Below are positions 16,940-27,219 of a DNA stretch of 64,000 nt, piece after piece. The position numbers and the translations under genes are program-made. The DNA is from Kocuria sp. TGY1127_2 (GTDB taxonomy: Bacteria; Actinomycetota; Actinomycetes; Actinomycetales; Micrococcaceae). The stretch lies in assembly GCF_013394385.1 (NCBI RefSeq), contig NZ_AP022834.1:124001-188000 (forward strand). The letters run 5' to 3'. Below the pieces are notes generated by a model, which saw only the letters and a list, made by a program, of their open reading frames with translations, made no database searches and had not been told where the DNA came from. Position 1 is the stretch's first letter; every line of letters starts with the position of its first letter.

Positions 16940-17101
16940 ATGTACGGATGGGTCTTCGCTCATGTCCCGGGCCCCTTGTGGCTTCGGATCATCATTGCGA
17001 TAGTTCTGATTGTCGCGGTTGCTTATCTCCTCATGGAATTCTTGTTTCCGTGGCTTGAAGAGTACAGCCCATTGAGCCCCGACGTGACCGTGGACGAGTA
17101 G
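16940..17101 (+). CDS. Small membrane protein between sortase and pabA
   Basis: A protein of 53 residues starting MYGWVFAHVPGPLWLR, then one membrane helix (IIIAIVLIVAVAYLLMEFLF) and an acidic tail ending VTVDE. It begins three bases after the sortase stop and ends nine bases before pabA, so it belongs to the same operon. Short proteins of this type are commonly found at this place in actinobacteria. The function is unknown. Confidence 0.8.
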   Translation: MYGWVFAHVPGPLWLRIIIAIVLIVAVAYLLMEFLFPWLEEYSPLSPDVTVDE

Positions 17102-17110
17102 GAGAATTTC

Positions 17111-17749
17111 ATGACTATCAAGATTCTCGTGGTGGACAACTACGACAGCTTTGTTTTCACCTTGGTCGGGTACGTTGAGCAGTTCGGCGCGGAGACCACC
17201 GTGATCCGCAACGATGATCTCAGCACCGAGGAAGCCAGGCGTCTCGCCGAGCAGCACGACGGCGTGCTGATTTCGCCAGGGCCGGGAGCGCCCGCTGAGG
17301 CAGGGGTCTGCATCGATCTCATTCACTGGGCCACCGAACACCAGAAGGCGCTCTTCGGCGTGTGCCTGGGCCACCAAGCCATCGCCGAGGCCTTCGGCGG
17401 CACCGTGACTCACTCTCCCGAGCTCATGCACGGAAAGACCTCTCGGCTGACCCACAATTCGCTCTCCGTTTTTTCCGGCGTGCGAACGCCATTCACCGCG
17501 ACCCGATACCACTCCCTGGCGATCGCGGACGGGACCCTGCCGGAAGAGCTGGAGGCCACCGCGTGGACCGAATCGGGGATCATTATGGGTGTGCGCCACC
17601 GTTCTGCGCCGCTGCACGGGGTTCAGTTTCATCCGGAGTCCGTGTTGACCGAGGACGGTTACCTCATGGTCGGCAATTGGCTCGAGTCCTTAGGTCTCGC
17701 CGGGGCGGTGAGGAAAGCCCGTGACCTCTCCCCTCTGATTGAGGCTTAG
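17111..17749 (+). CDS. pabA: Glutamine amidotransferase, anthranilate/aminodeoxychorismate synthase component II
   Basis: A protein of 212 residues, a class I amidotransferase: VDNYDSFVF at the start, ISPGPGAPAEAG as the oxyanion strand, nucleophile Cys85 in GVCLGHQA, and His with Glu in VQFHPESVL. It supplies ammonia from glutamine for p-aminobenzoate (folate) and/or anthranilate synthesis. The gene sits at the pknB-linked position where actinobacteria keep trpG/pabA; the partner component I is not in this window. A strong terminator follows. Confidence 0.9.
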   Translation: MTIKILVVDNYDSFVFTLVGYVEQFGAETTVIRNDDLSTEEARRLAEQHDGVLISPGPGAPAEAGVCIDLIHWATEHQKALFGVCLGHQAIAEAFGGTVTHSPELMHGKTSRLTHNSLSVFSGVRTPFTATRYHSLAIADGTLPEELEATAWTESGIIMGVRHRSAPLHGVQFHPESVLTEDGYLMVGNWLESLGLAGAVRKARDLSPLIEA

Positions 17750-17765
17750 AGACACTCAGGAAATA

Positions 17766-17814
17766 AGTGAGCGGGCGGCCTCGTGCCCAATGGGCATGAG
17801 GCCGCCCGCTCACT
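17766..17814. terminator. Bidirectional terminator between pabA and pknB
   Basis: An almost perfect hairpin of about 23 pairs (left arm from 17766, right arm to 17814) lies between convergent genes. On the plus strand it is followed by TTTGTCT and on the minus strand by TATTT, so it can serve both. Confidence 0.85.
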
Positions 17815-17823
17815 TTGTCTCGC

Positions 17824-20037
17824 TTACCGTCCCGGGCTGGGGCTGGAAGAAGGCGAAGGGGAGGATGAGGGCGACGGGCTACTGCTGGGTGAGGAGTTGC
17901 CGCCGGAATTCCCGTTGGAGTTATTTCCCCCGTTCGCGGCCGAGTCACCGGAATTTCCACTCGGACTGCTCGATGGGCTGGGCGAAGGAGAGGGCGTCGC
18001 ACGTGGTCCGGAGGAGACAGCGATGGTCACTGTGGAGCCTTGGGCAATGGACGTCCCGGCCTGTGCGGACTGGCGCAGAACTGTTCCCGCGGGCTGGCTC
18101 GACTCTTCATTGGTGATTTCAGTCGAGAGCAGGGTGTCCTTGCCGGTCAAGGTCGCAATCGCCTCGTCACGCGTGAGCCCGACGACCTGGGGAACCTGGA
18201 CCTTGCCGGTCGAGAGGACCAGGTTGACGGTGGTGTCTGCGCTGACCCGCTCGCCCAACTTGGGGTTGGTGTCCACGACCAGGCCTGCCTGAACGGTCGG
18301 ACTGTTGGCCGTTTCCACTCGCCCGGCCTTGAGACCTAGTTCCTCGAGACGGGAGCGCACATAGGCTTCCGACTGGCCCGAGAGGTCCTCCGGAAGCTGT
18401 ACATTCGCGGGACCCTTGGATATTCGAAGGGTTACCGTCGAGTCCTTTTCGACCTCGGTTCCGTCGGCGGGGTCCGTGTTGATCGCATTGCCATGCTGGA
18501 TATTGTCCGAGAACTCTTCCTCGACCTTGACCTTGAGGCCTTCATTGCGCAGATGTTCCTCCGCGTCCGACTCCGACTGGTTCGCAACGGCCGGCACATT
18601 CACGTAGACGGGCTTGTTGAGCTCGTTCTGGTAGTAGAGCCACGCGCCAAGGGCGGTTGCAGCGAGCAGGAAGATGATGAGTCCGAGGATCACGTTCTTC
18701 CAAGCGTTACGACGCCGTTTCTTGGAAGCGAGGGCCTTGTTGCGCTCGTAATCGTAGAGCTCGTCCTCGGAGTACTCGTCTTGCGCTGATGGGAAGAAAC
18801 CGGAGACGTTCGCGTCTTCCATCTGAGGCTGGTCGCCCTCATTCGTGGTATACGCGTTGTACTCTCCTGAGTCCGAAGCCTCCGGGGAGTTCAGTGATGA
18901 TTCGTACGCTTCGTTGTCGCCATGGTGGGCCTTGCCGTCAGCCGCCCGGGACGCCGCCGCACCCGCGCCCACAGCGGTGGCACCCGCTGCGATTCCGGTG
19001 ACACCGCCGATGGCCTGCGTCGGATCTTCGTCTGGGGCCCCTGCATGGCCGACGCTGATGCCGTGGGAGGCATTCTGGAGCGCAAAAGCGAAGTCTTCTG
19101 CGGATTGAAACCGGTCGACGCGGTTCTTTTCGAGCGCCCGGAGGACCAAAGCATCCAGGGCGGGTGAAATCTCTGACCTGAAGGTACTGGGCGTCTCCGG
19201 AGCCTCGCGGAGGTGCTGCTCCACAACCTCGATGCTCGTCGAACCGTCGAAGGGCGGCCTCCCGGCGAGCATCTGGTAGAGCAGGCACCCTACGGCGTAA
19301 AGGTCGGAGCGTGCGTCGACCGTTTCGCCCCGGGCTTGTTCCGGGGAGATGTAACGGGCGGTACCCATGATCGTCTGGGCTTCGGTCAACGGACGAGCCG
19401 TTTCGGTCATAGCCCGGGCAATACCGAAGTCCATGACCTTGATCCGGGCTGGCCGACCCAAAGCCTCGTCTTCTTCGGTGCGGTTGAGCACCATGACGTT
19501 TCCGGGCTTGATGTCTCGGTGAATGATGCCGCGCTCATGGCTGTACTCCAGTGCGTCGAGGATGCCCTCGGTATAGCTCAGAGCATCTTCGATCGCGAAC
19601 TGCCCCCGGTCGGCCATGACGTCTTTGAGAGTTTCTCCGTGCAGTCGCTCCATCACGATGTAGGGAACGGAGTCGGCGTCTGCCTCTTCGTCGGGTTCGA
19701 TGTCGTCGTCACCGGGGTGCTCCAACTCCACTTTGGGCATGGGAGCCGTGGCATCCGGATCCGCTATCGCATTTTCTTCGGTCATCGGACGGAACGTTCC
19801 GGTATCAAAAACCGCGATGACGGTCGGATGGTTCAACGATGCGATGGCCTCGGCCTCGCGGCGAAAACGGGTTCGAAAAACACTGTTCTCGGCGTGCTCA
19901 GGGCGCAGAACTTTGATGGCGACCTGACGGCCCAGGCGGTTGTCTTCGGCCGCATAGACGGTGGCCATGCCGCCTGAACCCAGGATCCCACCCAGTTCGT
20001 ATCGGTTATCGAGAATACGTGGAACGCGCAGATTCAT
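17824..20037 (-). CDS. pknB: PASTA-domain Ser/Thr protein kinase PknB
   Basis: A protein of 737 residues. The kinase domain (about 12-320) has the glycine loop GSGGMATVY, Lys42, HRD at 173-175 and DFG at 203-205. A long Ala/Gly and acidic linker leads to a membrane helix at about 448-469. Three extracellular PASTA repeats follow (about 477-543, 545-611, 612-677), then a Ser/Pro/Gly-rich tail. It senses muropeptides or lipid II and phosphorylates division and wall proteins. Odd: an acidic insert of about 43 residues (82-124) between strands beta4 and beta5 of the kinase N-lobe. It is the last gene of the fhaA-pknB operon, ten bases after pknA. Confidence 0.97.
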   Translation of the reverse strand: MNLRVPRILDNRYELGGILGSGGMATVYAAEDNRLGRQVAIKVLRPEHAENSVFRTRFRREAEAIASLNHPTVIAVFDTGTFRPMTEENAIADPDATAPMPKVELEHPGDDDIEPDEEADADSVPYIVMERLHGETLKDVMADRGQFAIEDALSYTEGILDALEYSHERGIIHRDIKPGNVMVLNRTEEDEALGRPARIKVMDFGIARAMTETARPLTEAQTIMGTARYISPEQARGETVDARSDLYAVGCLLYQMLAGRPPFDGSTSIEVVEQHLREAPETPSTFRSEISPALDALVLRALEKNRVDRFQSAEDFAFALQNASHGISVGHAGAPDEDPTQAIGGVTGIAAGATAVGAGAAASRAADGKAHHGDNEAYESSLNSPEASDSGEYNAYTTNEGDQPQMEDANVSGFFPSAQDEYSEDELYDYERNKALASKKRRRNAWKNVILGLIIFLLAATALGAWLYYQNELNKPVYVNVPAVANQSESDAEEHLRNEGLKVKVEEEFSDNIQHGNAINTDPADGTEVEKDSTVTLRISKGPANVQLPEDLSGQSEAYVRSRLEELGLKAGRVETANSPTVQAGLVVDTNPKLGERVSADTTVNLVLSTGKVQVPQVVGLTRDEAIATLTGKDTLLSTEITNEESSQPAGTVLRQSAQAGTSIAQGSTVTIAVSSGPRATPSPSPSPSSSPSGNSGDSAANGGNNSNGNSGGNSSPSSSPSPSSSPSPSSSPSPGR

Positions 20038-20047
20038 AGGGTCTCAG

Positions 20048-21880
20048 TCATCCGTTGGAGCCTTGGGTGCCGCCCTCGGACGATTCACCCGGTTGTTGAT
20101 TCTCGTTGGTCGCGGGTCTTGTGGAGGCCGCCGAAGGCGAGGGTGAGCTCGGCTGGGACGGAGCGGATGACGTAGGCGCCGGGTTCTCGGGAGCGGGGCT
20201 CGAACTGCTCCCGGATCCAGTGGACACGTAAACGTCAACATATGAGCCAACCGTCACCTTGCTTCCCTCACTGGGAGAGGTCCGGACGACTTTGCCGGAG
20301 GCCTGATCGCTCGAGGTCTGATCGTGACGGGTCACGTTCACGCCCATTTGAGTGATCTCGTCTATGACGGACTGGGCATCCTGGCCGACCATCTTGCTCG
20401 GCAGGTTAACCGACTCGGGCCCGGTGGAATACACCACGGTCACATTGGAACCAGCGGCAACCTGCCCCTCGGGGGAGACCTCGAGGACATTGTTCTCGGG
20501 CTCGCTGGAATTCTTTCCTTCCGAACGGACAGTCAGGCCCATGCTCGCCAGCTGGGAAACGACGTCGTCCAACTTCTTGCCTTTGTATGCCGAAGAGTCG
20601 ATATCAACCATCTTGGCCGAGCTCGAGCTTGCCGAAGGTTGCGAGGAACTCGAGGAGGGAGACGCCGAAGATACGGATCCACTCGCTCCAGGGGATGCGG
20701 AGGCGTCCGTCCCCGAACCCGACTGCACGATCCACCAGATGCCGAGGCCAACAGCCAGCAACAACACCAGCAGAGGGACAAGCCATTTCCAAACGGCAGC
20801 ACCCTTGGACGATTTCTCCGCGCCGTTGTCCGAGTAATCGCCCTGGTACTTCAACGAACGAGGTTCGCCCACGGCAGGCAACTGCGATGTGGTGGGGTGG
20901 GCCTGATATCCGGCGGCCGAGGCCCCCGAACCGAACTGGCGGGTAGCGTCAGTCCCGCCCAAGGGCTCGGTAGGCGTCGTGACGGGCTGTGTCTGGCTCG
21001 TGTCGGTGCTGATCGGCAGGTACGTCGAGAGCCCGGGAACGGCCTTGACAGCGGCCTTGAGGTCATTGCGTCGGATAGCGTCGACGGCGCTCGCGAGCGT
21101 CGTCGCATTCGCCGGGCGTTGGGCCGGGTCCTTGGACAGCAGACACATGATCATGGCCTGCGCGGGCACCGGTACGGACTTCGGCAACGGTGGCGGCGGG
21201 TCATTGACCTGGGCCAATGCAATTGCGATCTGAGATTCCCCGGTGAATGGACGCTTCCCCGCAAGGCACTCGTAGCCGATGATGCCGAGTGAATAGAGGT
21301 CGGATGAGGCCGTTGCGGTCTGTCCGGTGGCCTGCTCGGGCGCAAGGTACTGGGCAGTTCCCATTACCTGGCCGGTTGCCGTCAGCGGCACCTGATCCGC
21401 CAGACGGGCAATGCCGAAGTCGGTCACCTTCACGCGGTTGTCGGGCGTGATCATGATGTTTCCCGGCTTGACGTCGCGGTGCACCAGTCCCTGGGCGTGC
21501 GCGGCGGCCAATGCCCGTGCCGTCTGGGCGATGATGTTGAGGGTTCGATCGGCCGGAAGTGTCTTCTCGCGCTCGATGATGTTCGACAGAGGCTCGCCAG
21601 GCACGAGCTCCATGACCAGGTACGCCGAGCCTTCTTCCTCGCCGTAGTCGAAGACGTTAGCGACGCCGGGATGGTTCAGAAGTGCCGTATGGCGAGCCTC
21701 AGCGCGGAAACGCTCGAGGAAACCGGGGTCCCCCGTGTATTCCTCTTTCAAGATCTTGACGGCGACGATGCGACCGAGGACTTTGTCCTTGGCTTTCCAG
21801 ACCTCGCCCATACCGCCGATAGCGATGCGCTCGGTCAGGCCGTAGCGACCGCCAAGGGTCATCGATGATGAGGGCCTCAC
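20048..21880 (-). CDS. pknA: PASTA-containing Ser/Thr protein kinase PknA
   Basis: A protein of 610 residues from GTG overlapping the pbpA stop (GTGA). The kinase domain (about 12-272) has AIGGMGEVW, Lys42, HRD at 134-136 and DFG at 154-156. A membrane helix lies at 364-386. A Ser-rich spacer leads to two PASTA repeats (about 430-495 and 496-560) and a Ser/Pro tail. Mycobacterial PknA has no PASTA repeats, whereas this protein does, as seen in other Micrococcales. It works with PknB on division and peptidoglycan enzymes. Confidence 0.95.
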   Translation of the reverse strand: MRPSSSMTLGGRYGLTERIAIGGMGEVWKAKDKVLGRIVAVKILKEEYTGDPGFLERFRAEARHTALLNHPGVANVFDYGEEEGSAYLVMELVPGEPLSNIIEREKTLPADRTLNIIAQTARALAAAHAQGLVHRDVKPGNIMITPDNRVKVTDFGIARLADQVPLTATGQVMGTAQYLAPEQATGQTATASSDLYSLGIIGYECLAGKRPFTGESQIAIALAQVNDPPPPLPKSVPVPAQAMIMCLLSKDPAQRPANATTLASAVDAIRRNDLKAAVKAVPGLSTYLPISTDTSQTQPVTTPTEPLGGTDATRQFGSGASAAGYQAHPTTSQLPAVGEPRSLKYQGDYSDNGAEKSSKGAAVWKWLVPLLVLLLAVGLGIWWIVQSGSGTDASASPGASGSVSSASPSSSSSQPSASSSSAKMVDIDSSAYKGKKLDDVVSQLASMGLTVRSEGKNSSEPENNVLEVSPEGQVAAGSNVTVVYSTGPESVNLPSKMVGQDAQSVIDEITQMGVNVTRHDQTSSDQASGKVVRTSPSEGSKVTVGSYVDVYVSTGSGSSSSPAPENPAPTSSAPSQPSSPSPSAASTRPATNENQQPGESSEGGTQGSNG

Positions 21881-23319
21881 TGATTCAACACCGCCTCGAA
21901 AAGTTGCTTGGCACCAGGGCTCGTGAGCTGGGCTCCTGTGACCGCATCTACATCTTCATAGACAATAGCAACAGCTAGTTCCGGGTCGTCCGCCGGTGCG
22001 AAACCGGTGAACCACGCTTCGTTGTTTCCGTCCACGCCGGTCTCGGCGGTTCCGGTCTTCCCCGCAACCTTGGTCCCGTCGACCTTCGCGCCGGACGCGA
22101 TTCCGTCGTCGACGTCGTTGACCATCCAGTCGCGCACCTGATGGGCCACATCGGGCGAGGTTGATTCCCGCAATTGCTCCGCCGAAAAATCGTAGAGCGT
22201 GCTCAGACTGTTGGACCGAACTGTCTTGACTATGTTCGGTTTCATCTGGACGCCGTTATTGGCGATTGCGGAAGACATCATGGCCACCTGCAACGGGGTG
22301 GTTTTGACGTCGTATTGACCGATCGAAGACAACGCGAGCTCGCTCTTGGACATGCCACTGGGGAAGTTTGAAGGGGTGACGCTCATCGGGATGTCCAGAT
22401 CCTGGCCGTACCCGAAGTTCTTTGCCGTCTTGGCAATCTTATCCTCACCGAGGTCCATTGCGATCTGTGCGAAGGGAGTGTTGCACGATTGTGCTAGCGC
22501 CCATTGCAAGTCCGTCTTGGACTGGGAGGAACAGTTGCCATTGACATAATTCGGCAAGGTCGAAGAGGAGCCTGGAAGAGGCAGGTTCTGCGGGTTGTCC
22601 AGAACCGAATCCTTGTTGTATTTGCCCGATTCCAAGGCGGCCACCGCATCCATGATCTTGAACGTGGAACCCGGTGAGTAGAGGTCGCCGGATATGGCTC
22701 GGTTGTAGAGTGGGCGGTCCTGGTCCTGGTTCAGCTCGGAGTACGCCTGGATGACCGATTTCGAGTCGTGTGACGCGAGTTGATTGGGATCGTAGCTTGG
22801 CGTGGAGACCATGGCTTTGATCTCACCCGTCTTCGGGTTCATCGCAACGACCGAGCCCTTGTGGCCGGCCATCAACTCCGTGGCCTTCTTCTGCAACGTC
22901 GGATCGATGGTCAGCTCGACCGAAGCACCGTGAGTGTCTTGGTTGGAGAAGATTTGCGCGATGCGATCGTAGAACTGCGAGTCCGATTTTCCGGAGAGCT
23001 CATCGCTCATAGCGGATTCGAGGCCGGTGGACCCGTAAACCATCGAGAAGTACCCGGTGAGGGCGGCGTACTCGTCGGTCTGTGAATACTGGCGCTGATA
23101 ACCGAAGCTGTCGTTGGACGGAACGGACTGTGCGATCGCGGATCCGTCGACGAGGATGGACCCGCGTGCTGAACCGTACTGATCGTAGAGCTGGCGGCTG
23201 TTCCAGGGGTTTTCCGCCAGCGCACCGGCATGCACGTATTGAACGTACGTCAGGGAGCCGATGAGCAAAATGAAGACGCCCGCCGCGGCGAGCCATGTTC
23301 TTCGGATGGCCTGGTTCAC
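21877..23319 (-). CDS. pbpA: Penicillin-binding protein PbpA
   Basis: A protein of 480 residues with one N-terminal membrane helix (about 8-28). The transpeptidase domain has the nucleophile motif SPGSTFKI (Ser218, Lys221), the SCN triad at 278-280 and KTG at 421-423. It is a class B transpeptidase that crosslinks peptidoglycan outside the membrane together with the SEDS glycosyltransferase encoded just upstream. It starts at GTG overlapping the ftsW/rodA stop and is preceded by GGAGGT. Its stop overlaps the pknA start. Confidence 0.96.
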   Translation of the reverse strand: MNQAIRRTWLAAAGVFILLIGSLTYVQYVHAGALAENPWNSRQLYDQYGSARGSILVDGSAIAQSVPSNDSFGYQRQYSQTDEYAALTGYFSMVYGSTGLESAMSDELSGKSDSQFYDRIAQIFSNQDTHGASVELTIDPTLQKKATELMAGHKGSVVAMNPKTGEIKAMVSTPSYDPNQLASHDSKSVIQAYSELNQDQDRPLYNRAISGDLYSPGSTFKIMDAVAALESGKYNKDSVLDNPQNLPLPGSSSTLPNYVNGNCSSQSKTDLQWALAQSCNTPFAQIAMDLGEDKIAKTAKNFGYGQDLDIPMSVTPSNFPSGMSKSELALSSIGQYDVKTTPLQVAMMSSAIANNGVQMKPNIVKTVRSNSLSTLYDFSAEQLRESTSPDVAHQVRDWMVNDVDDGIASGAKVDGTKVAGKTGTAETGVDGNNEAWFTGFAPADDPELAVAIVYEDVDAVTGAQLTSPGAKQLFEAVLNQ

Positions 23320-24815
23320 GAGTGACCTCCTGCTGAATGTGGGGAAGAAGCAGTTTCCTCATGAGAGTTCGAGCCGAGTCGGGAAATCGCCGCAGTAGCC
23401 CCCAACTGACCTGTATCCGCAGTGGTTTCGGCATCGGCAGTCTCCTCATTGACCACGCGAGGCGAACGAGCCGAGTGAGAGATTGCGAGTAACAACCCGA
23501 CGATGAACCAGTTTGCGAGGAGGGACGAGCCTCCCGCGGACATGAATGGCGTCGTCAGACCGGTCAGCGGAATCAGGCGTGTCACTCCGCCGACTACCAC
23601 GAAAAGTTGCAGGACCATGGCGGCGGACAGACCTGCCGCCAGGAGCTTGCCGAACGCGTCGGGCGTCCCCAACGCCGCGCGGAATCCCCGGGAGACCAAT
23701 ATCAAGAACAGCATCAGAATCGCTCCGAGGCCCAAGAGCCCGAGCTCCTCTCCGATGGCCGTGATGATCATGTCCGAATTCGAGAATGAGACGAGGTCGG
23801 GTCTGCCGTTACCGAGACCACGTCCGAAGAGGCCACCCGATGCGAGGCCGAAGAGCCCCTGGACGATCTGCCCCGAACCGCCGCTTTGCTGGTTGTAGAC
23901 CTCAGGATCAAAAGCGTGAACCCAAGAATCTATGCGCAGGGTCACGTGGCTGATGGTCTTGTACGCGAAGAAGCCGCCGACGACGACCAGCACCAGTCCG
24001 AGAGCGACCCACGTGAACCGGTTCGTAGCCAGATAAAGCATCGCCAGGAACAGACCGAAGAACAGGATCGCGGAGCCGAGGTCATGCTGAACGACGAGGA
24101 CGCCGATGCTCACGAGCCATGCTACGAACATCGGGGCGAAGTCCTTGAAGCGCGGAAGCCGAATCCTCCCGATCTTCTTGCCCGCGAGCAGGATCAAATC
24201 GCGATTGGTAGACAGATAACCAGCGAAGAATATAGCCAACGTGATCTTTGCGATTTCGCCGGGCTGAAAAGTCCTGCCGCCGATCGCGATCCAAATGCGA
24301 GCACCATTGATCTCGGTCCCGAGGCCAGGAACCAGCGGAAGAAGCAGCAATAGGACCGAGGCGGCCAGGCTGATGTACGTGACGTGCAAAAGCACCCTGT
24401 GATTCGTGAGGAACCACAGGGCCGCGGCACAAGCAATCATTGCAACGGCGGTCCACGCCGTCTGGGAACTGACCGAGGACGTCGGCGTGGTGAGATCGAT
24501 GCGATAGATCATCGTCAGGCCAATGCCGTTGAGAACCACCACGATCGGGAGGATGAATGGATCCGCGTACCGTGCTTTGAGGTGGAGAATCACGTGAATG
24601 ATGAGGGAACCGAGAACAAGGACAGCCGCGGCGGCGACGACACGATGGTCGAAGGAGGCCGTGTTGTCCAGATCCACGAGGCAGAGCGAGCCGACAGCGA
24701 TGATCCACGAGATGGCCAGCAATAAAAGCTCGAAGAAGCGACGAGGCTTGGGGATGTGCTGCTCTTCGTCCGGAGTATAGGAATGCTCCTGAGCAGGTTG
24801 AGCCTGGGTTGTCAC
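23316..24815 (-). CDS. rodA: SEDS peptidoglycan polymerase FtsW/RodA
   Basis: A protein of 499 residues with about ten to twelve membrane helices. Family hallmarks include GARIWIAIGGRTFQPGEIAKI, VVQHDLGSAILFFGLFL and ITAIGEELGLLGLGA, the last giving the catalytic-acid loop. It polymerises glycan strands from lipid II and pairs with PbpA. It starts at GTG overlapping the pstP stop (GTGA) after AGGAGG. The hydrophilic C-terminal tail of about 55 residues (Glu/Thr/Ser/His-rich) is a likely kinase target region, which is inference. Confidence 0.95.
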   Translation of the reverse strand: MTTQAQPAQEHSYTPDEEQHIPKPRRFFELLLLAISWIIAVGSLCLVDLDNTASFDHRVVAAAAVLVLGSLIIHVILHLKARYADPFILPIVVVLNGIGLTMIYRIDLTTPTSSVSSQTAWTAVAMIACAAALWFLTNHRVLLHVTYISLAASVLLLLLPLVPGLGTEINGARIWIAIGGRTFQPGEIAKITLAIFFAGYLSTNRDLILLAGKKIGRIRLPRFKDFAPMFVAWLVSIGVLVVQHDLGSAILFFGLFLAMLYLATNRFTWVALGLVLVVVGGFFAYKTISHVTLRIDSWVHAFDPEVYNQQSGGSGQIVQGLFGLASGGLFGRGLGNGRPDLVSFSNSDMIITAIGEELGLLGLGAILMLFLILVSRGFRAALGTPDAFGKLLAAGLSAAMVLQLFVVVGGVTRLIPLTGLTTPFMSAGGSSLLANWFIVGLLLAISHSARSPRVVNEETADAETTADTGQLGATAAISRLGSNSHEETASSPHSAGGHS

Positions 24816-26710
24816 TGGTCGTCACCTCCTTGCCCGTCTGAGCTGGGTTTTTGACTATCATTGCTGGAATTCGATGATTTATCACTTGATGGCGGAGCAC
24901 TCGATACTGTTCCGTGGGGCGCTGGGGAGGTGGATTCCCCTCCGCCTTGGGAACCCAAGTCCAGATCCGACACCACGCGCTCGGCATCTGCCACGGATGA
25001 TGCGTGAATGCCCTCGTGGACGCGCGATTTGGAATAGGCCGGAAGATCGGAGACCTTCACGTCGGTCTCTCTCTCCAGGTTGTTGAGGTGTATCGGTCCG
25101 AGTGATTGGTCGACGCCGCGGTAAATTGCGACCTTGCCGTTATTCTCACCGACGTAGTACTGGCTGTTGACCCACGCCAACCCGGCCCAAACAGCACCCG
25201 CGATGAGCACCAGAATGAATGCCCAGATGAAAGCGGCCAGGCCCCACCGTCGCTTCCGGCGTCGGGGGCTGTCCATCTCCTCGAGCAGTTCGTCCGGAAT
25301 CTCCTCGCCCTCGTCGGTGTCCATCGACGGTGTCCGTGCCAGAGTCGCCCTGCGCTGAACGGTCGCATCGGTCACCGTGGGTATCTGGCCGGTGTGGGTG
25401 GCGGAGGCGGCCGCTCCTACCAGCAGGTGGGGTCGTTCCTCCAGCTCTCGACGCAAGATTGAGGCGGAGCTTTCTTCTTGCTGACTGGCCTCTTCGAGGT
25501 CGATTCCGGACCGTTGCATCATCGCATTGAGCACGGAGTCCGAGAAGGAATCACCGCGCCACCGGCCGTGCCGAAGGGTGTGGCGGACCTTTTCGCCACG
25601 TTCTCGGGGCAGTCGCCGCCGCCATGGAGCCTTCAACTCGTTGGAGTCCTCGTCCACTGGGGCACGGTCCCGAGTCGAGGAGGCGGCATCAACGCCTGCG
25701 ACATTCTCTGGTGCAACGTCCGATGCCCCAGTTTCCGGAGATTCTTCTTCCCATGGGGCCAGGGATGAGTCGTCCTCTATATCCAGGAATTTGGGCCACT
25801 CTTGATCCGGATCGTTGGAGCGGTGCGAGGAGCTTTCGAACGATGAATCAGCCGGCATGAGTCCGGAACTCGACGTGGTTCCGACTGCCGCTTGGGGTTC
25901 CTCGGAAACGCGCTCGGGATGTTCGTCGGCCCGGCTGTCCCGGCCTACGGCGTCAAGGCGACTGGTGACGGCGTTGGCCAAGTTCGCCTCCTCATTGACC
26001 TCGACCACGGCGACGGTCACGTTGTCCGGTGCGCCTCCGTCGAGAGTCAGTTCAACGAGGGACTCGCAGATTTCCTGTAGATCGTTGGTCGATCCGAGGA
26101 TCGATTCGATCATGCGATCCGAGACCACGCCGGAGAGTCCGTCCGAACACAAGAGCCACCGATCGCCAACTTGCGCGTCTACGCGTTTGAGCTCAAGTTC
26201 GGGTGATGCGTCGGTATCCCCGAGAACACGCATGATGACGTTCTTGTGCGGGTGGTGCTCTGCTTCCTCGGGGCGCAACCGGCCTTCTTCGACCAGACGC
26301 TGGACGAATGTGTGGTCGGTGGTCATCTGCTCGAATTTTTTGCCGCGCAATCGGTAGGCGCGTGAGTCACCGATGTGGGCGAGCTCGAGTTCGTCGCCGT
26401 CCACCAGAAGGGCCGTGCACGTGGTTCCCATGCCGGCCAGCAGAGGATTCATTTCGACCAATTGGTTGAGGATGATGTTGGCCGTCTGAATTTCATCCGC
26501 AAGAATCGTGCCCGCTGAGCCGTCATATTCTGAGTGATCCAGGGGGGTCAGGTCGAGAACGGTCGAGGCGGATGCGACGTTGCCGCCCACATGGCCTCCC
26601 ATGCCGTCGGCGACGACGGCCAGGTATCGGCCCGCATATGCGGAATCGTCGTTTTTGCTACGTACGCGTCCCGTGTCTGAGCGTGCCGCGTACCGAAAAG
26701 CAATATTCAT
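24812..26710 (-). CDS. pstP: PP2C-family phosphatase PstP
   Basis: A protein of 632 residues. The catalytic domain (about 1-240) has the PP2C metal motifs SDTGRVRSKNDD, VVADGMGGHVGG, HIGDSRAYRL, LCSDGLSG and GAPDNVTV. A very long acidic, low-complexity cytoplasmic linker follows, then one membrane helix (about 495-517, GLAAFIWAFILVLIAGAVW) and an extracellular part of about 115 residues rich in Ser and Gly. It dephosphorylates PknA/PknB substrates. Mycobacterial PstP has about 510 residues, so the linker here is longer. The start is five bases after fhaB. Confidence 0.94.
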   Translation of the reverse strand: MNIAFRYAARSDTGRVRSKNDDSAYAGRYLAVVADGMGGHVGGNVASASTVLDLTPLDHSEYDGSAGTILADEIQTANIILNQLVEMNPLLAGMGTTCTALLVDGDELELAHIGDSRAYRLRGKKFEQMTTDHTFVQRLVEEGRLRPEEAEHHPHKNVIMRVLGDTDASPELELKRVDAQVGDRWLLCSDGLSGVVSDRMIESILGSTNDLQEICESLVELTLDGGAPDNVTVAVVEVNEEANLANAVTSRLDAVGRDSRADEHPERVSEEPQAAVGTTSSSGLMPADSSFESSSHRSNDPDQEWPKFLDIEDDSSLAPWEEESPETGASDVAPENVAGVDAASSTRDRAPVDEDSNELKAPWRRRLPRERGEKVRHTLRHGRWRGDSFSDSVLNAMMQRSGIDLEEASQQEESSASILRRELEERPHLLVGAAASATHTGQIPTVTDATVQRRATLARTPSMDTDEGEEIPDELLEEMDSPRRRKRRWGLAAFIWAFILVLIAGAVWAGLAWVNSQYYVGENNGKVAIYRGVDQSLGPIHLNNLERETDVKVSDLPAYSKSRVHEGIHASSVADAERVVSDLDLGSQGGGESTSPAPHGTVSSAPPSSDKSSNSSNDSQKPSSDGQGGDDQ

Positions 26711-26715
26711 CGGTT

Positions 26716-27219
26716 TTACGCCCTCAACTCAATGACAGTGCGTCCCACGGTAAAGGGCACGCCCGGTTCGACGAGCGTCGCTCGCGTCAGGCGTTGATCG
26801 TTCACGAAGGTCCCGTTGGTCGACCCAAGGTCCTCGAGGAACCAGCGGGATCCCTGCGGGAAGAGGCGGGCATGGTGCCCGGAGCAGTAGTCGTCGTCCA
26901 AGGGGAGGGTGCAGTCCTGCGCCCTCCCGAGGAGCACCGGAGAGTCGCCCAACCGGGCGATGCTTCCGGACCCGGGACCGCCGATGATCGCAAGCTGGCT
27001 GGGCCGCTGAGGCGTCTGTTGCTTTTGGGAACCGGTCGAGGTTGCAGTTTGGGCGCCGCCTTTTTTCTTGTTCTTCTTGCGGCCGGGCAAAGACGTGAAA
27101 CGGAGTGTCTGCCCTATTCCGAGGTCTCGCCGCTGCCCGGCGAGGATCACGAAGACGAATACCCACAGCAAGGCCAGGAAGCCGAAACGGAGCAACGTGA
27201 CGGTCAGCTCTGAGGCCAT
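26716..27219 (-). CDS. fhaB: FHA-domain protein FhaB (FipA)
   Basis: A protein of 167 residues. An N-terminal membrane helix (about 9-28) and a Lys-rich stretch (KKNKKKGG) lead to a C-terminal FHA domain with the phosphothreonine-binding pattern VLLGRAQDC, SGHHARL and DLGSTNGTFV. FHA domains dock on phosphorylated kinases or wall proteins; the mycobacterial orthologue links FtsZ and FtsQ. Its ATG overlaps the fhaA stop by one base (TAATG). Confidence 0.94.
   Translation of the reverse strand: MASELTVTLLRFGFLALLWVFVFVILAGQRRDLGIGQTLRFTSLPGRKKNKKKGGAQTATSTGSQKQQTPQRPSQLAIIGGPGSGSIARLGDSPVLLGRAQDCTLPLDDDYCSGHHARLFPQGSRWFLEDLGSTNGTFVNDQRLTRATLVEPGVPFTVGRTVIELRA

Noticed and set aside
16655-17632. 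Minus-strand frame of 325 codons
   Set aside because: Antisense to sortase, the small membrane protein and pabA; low protein character.
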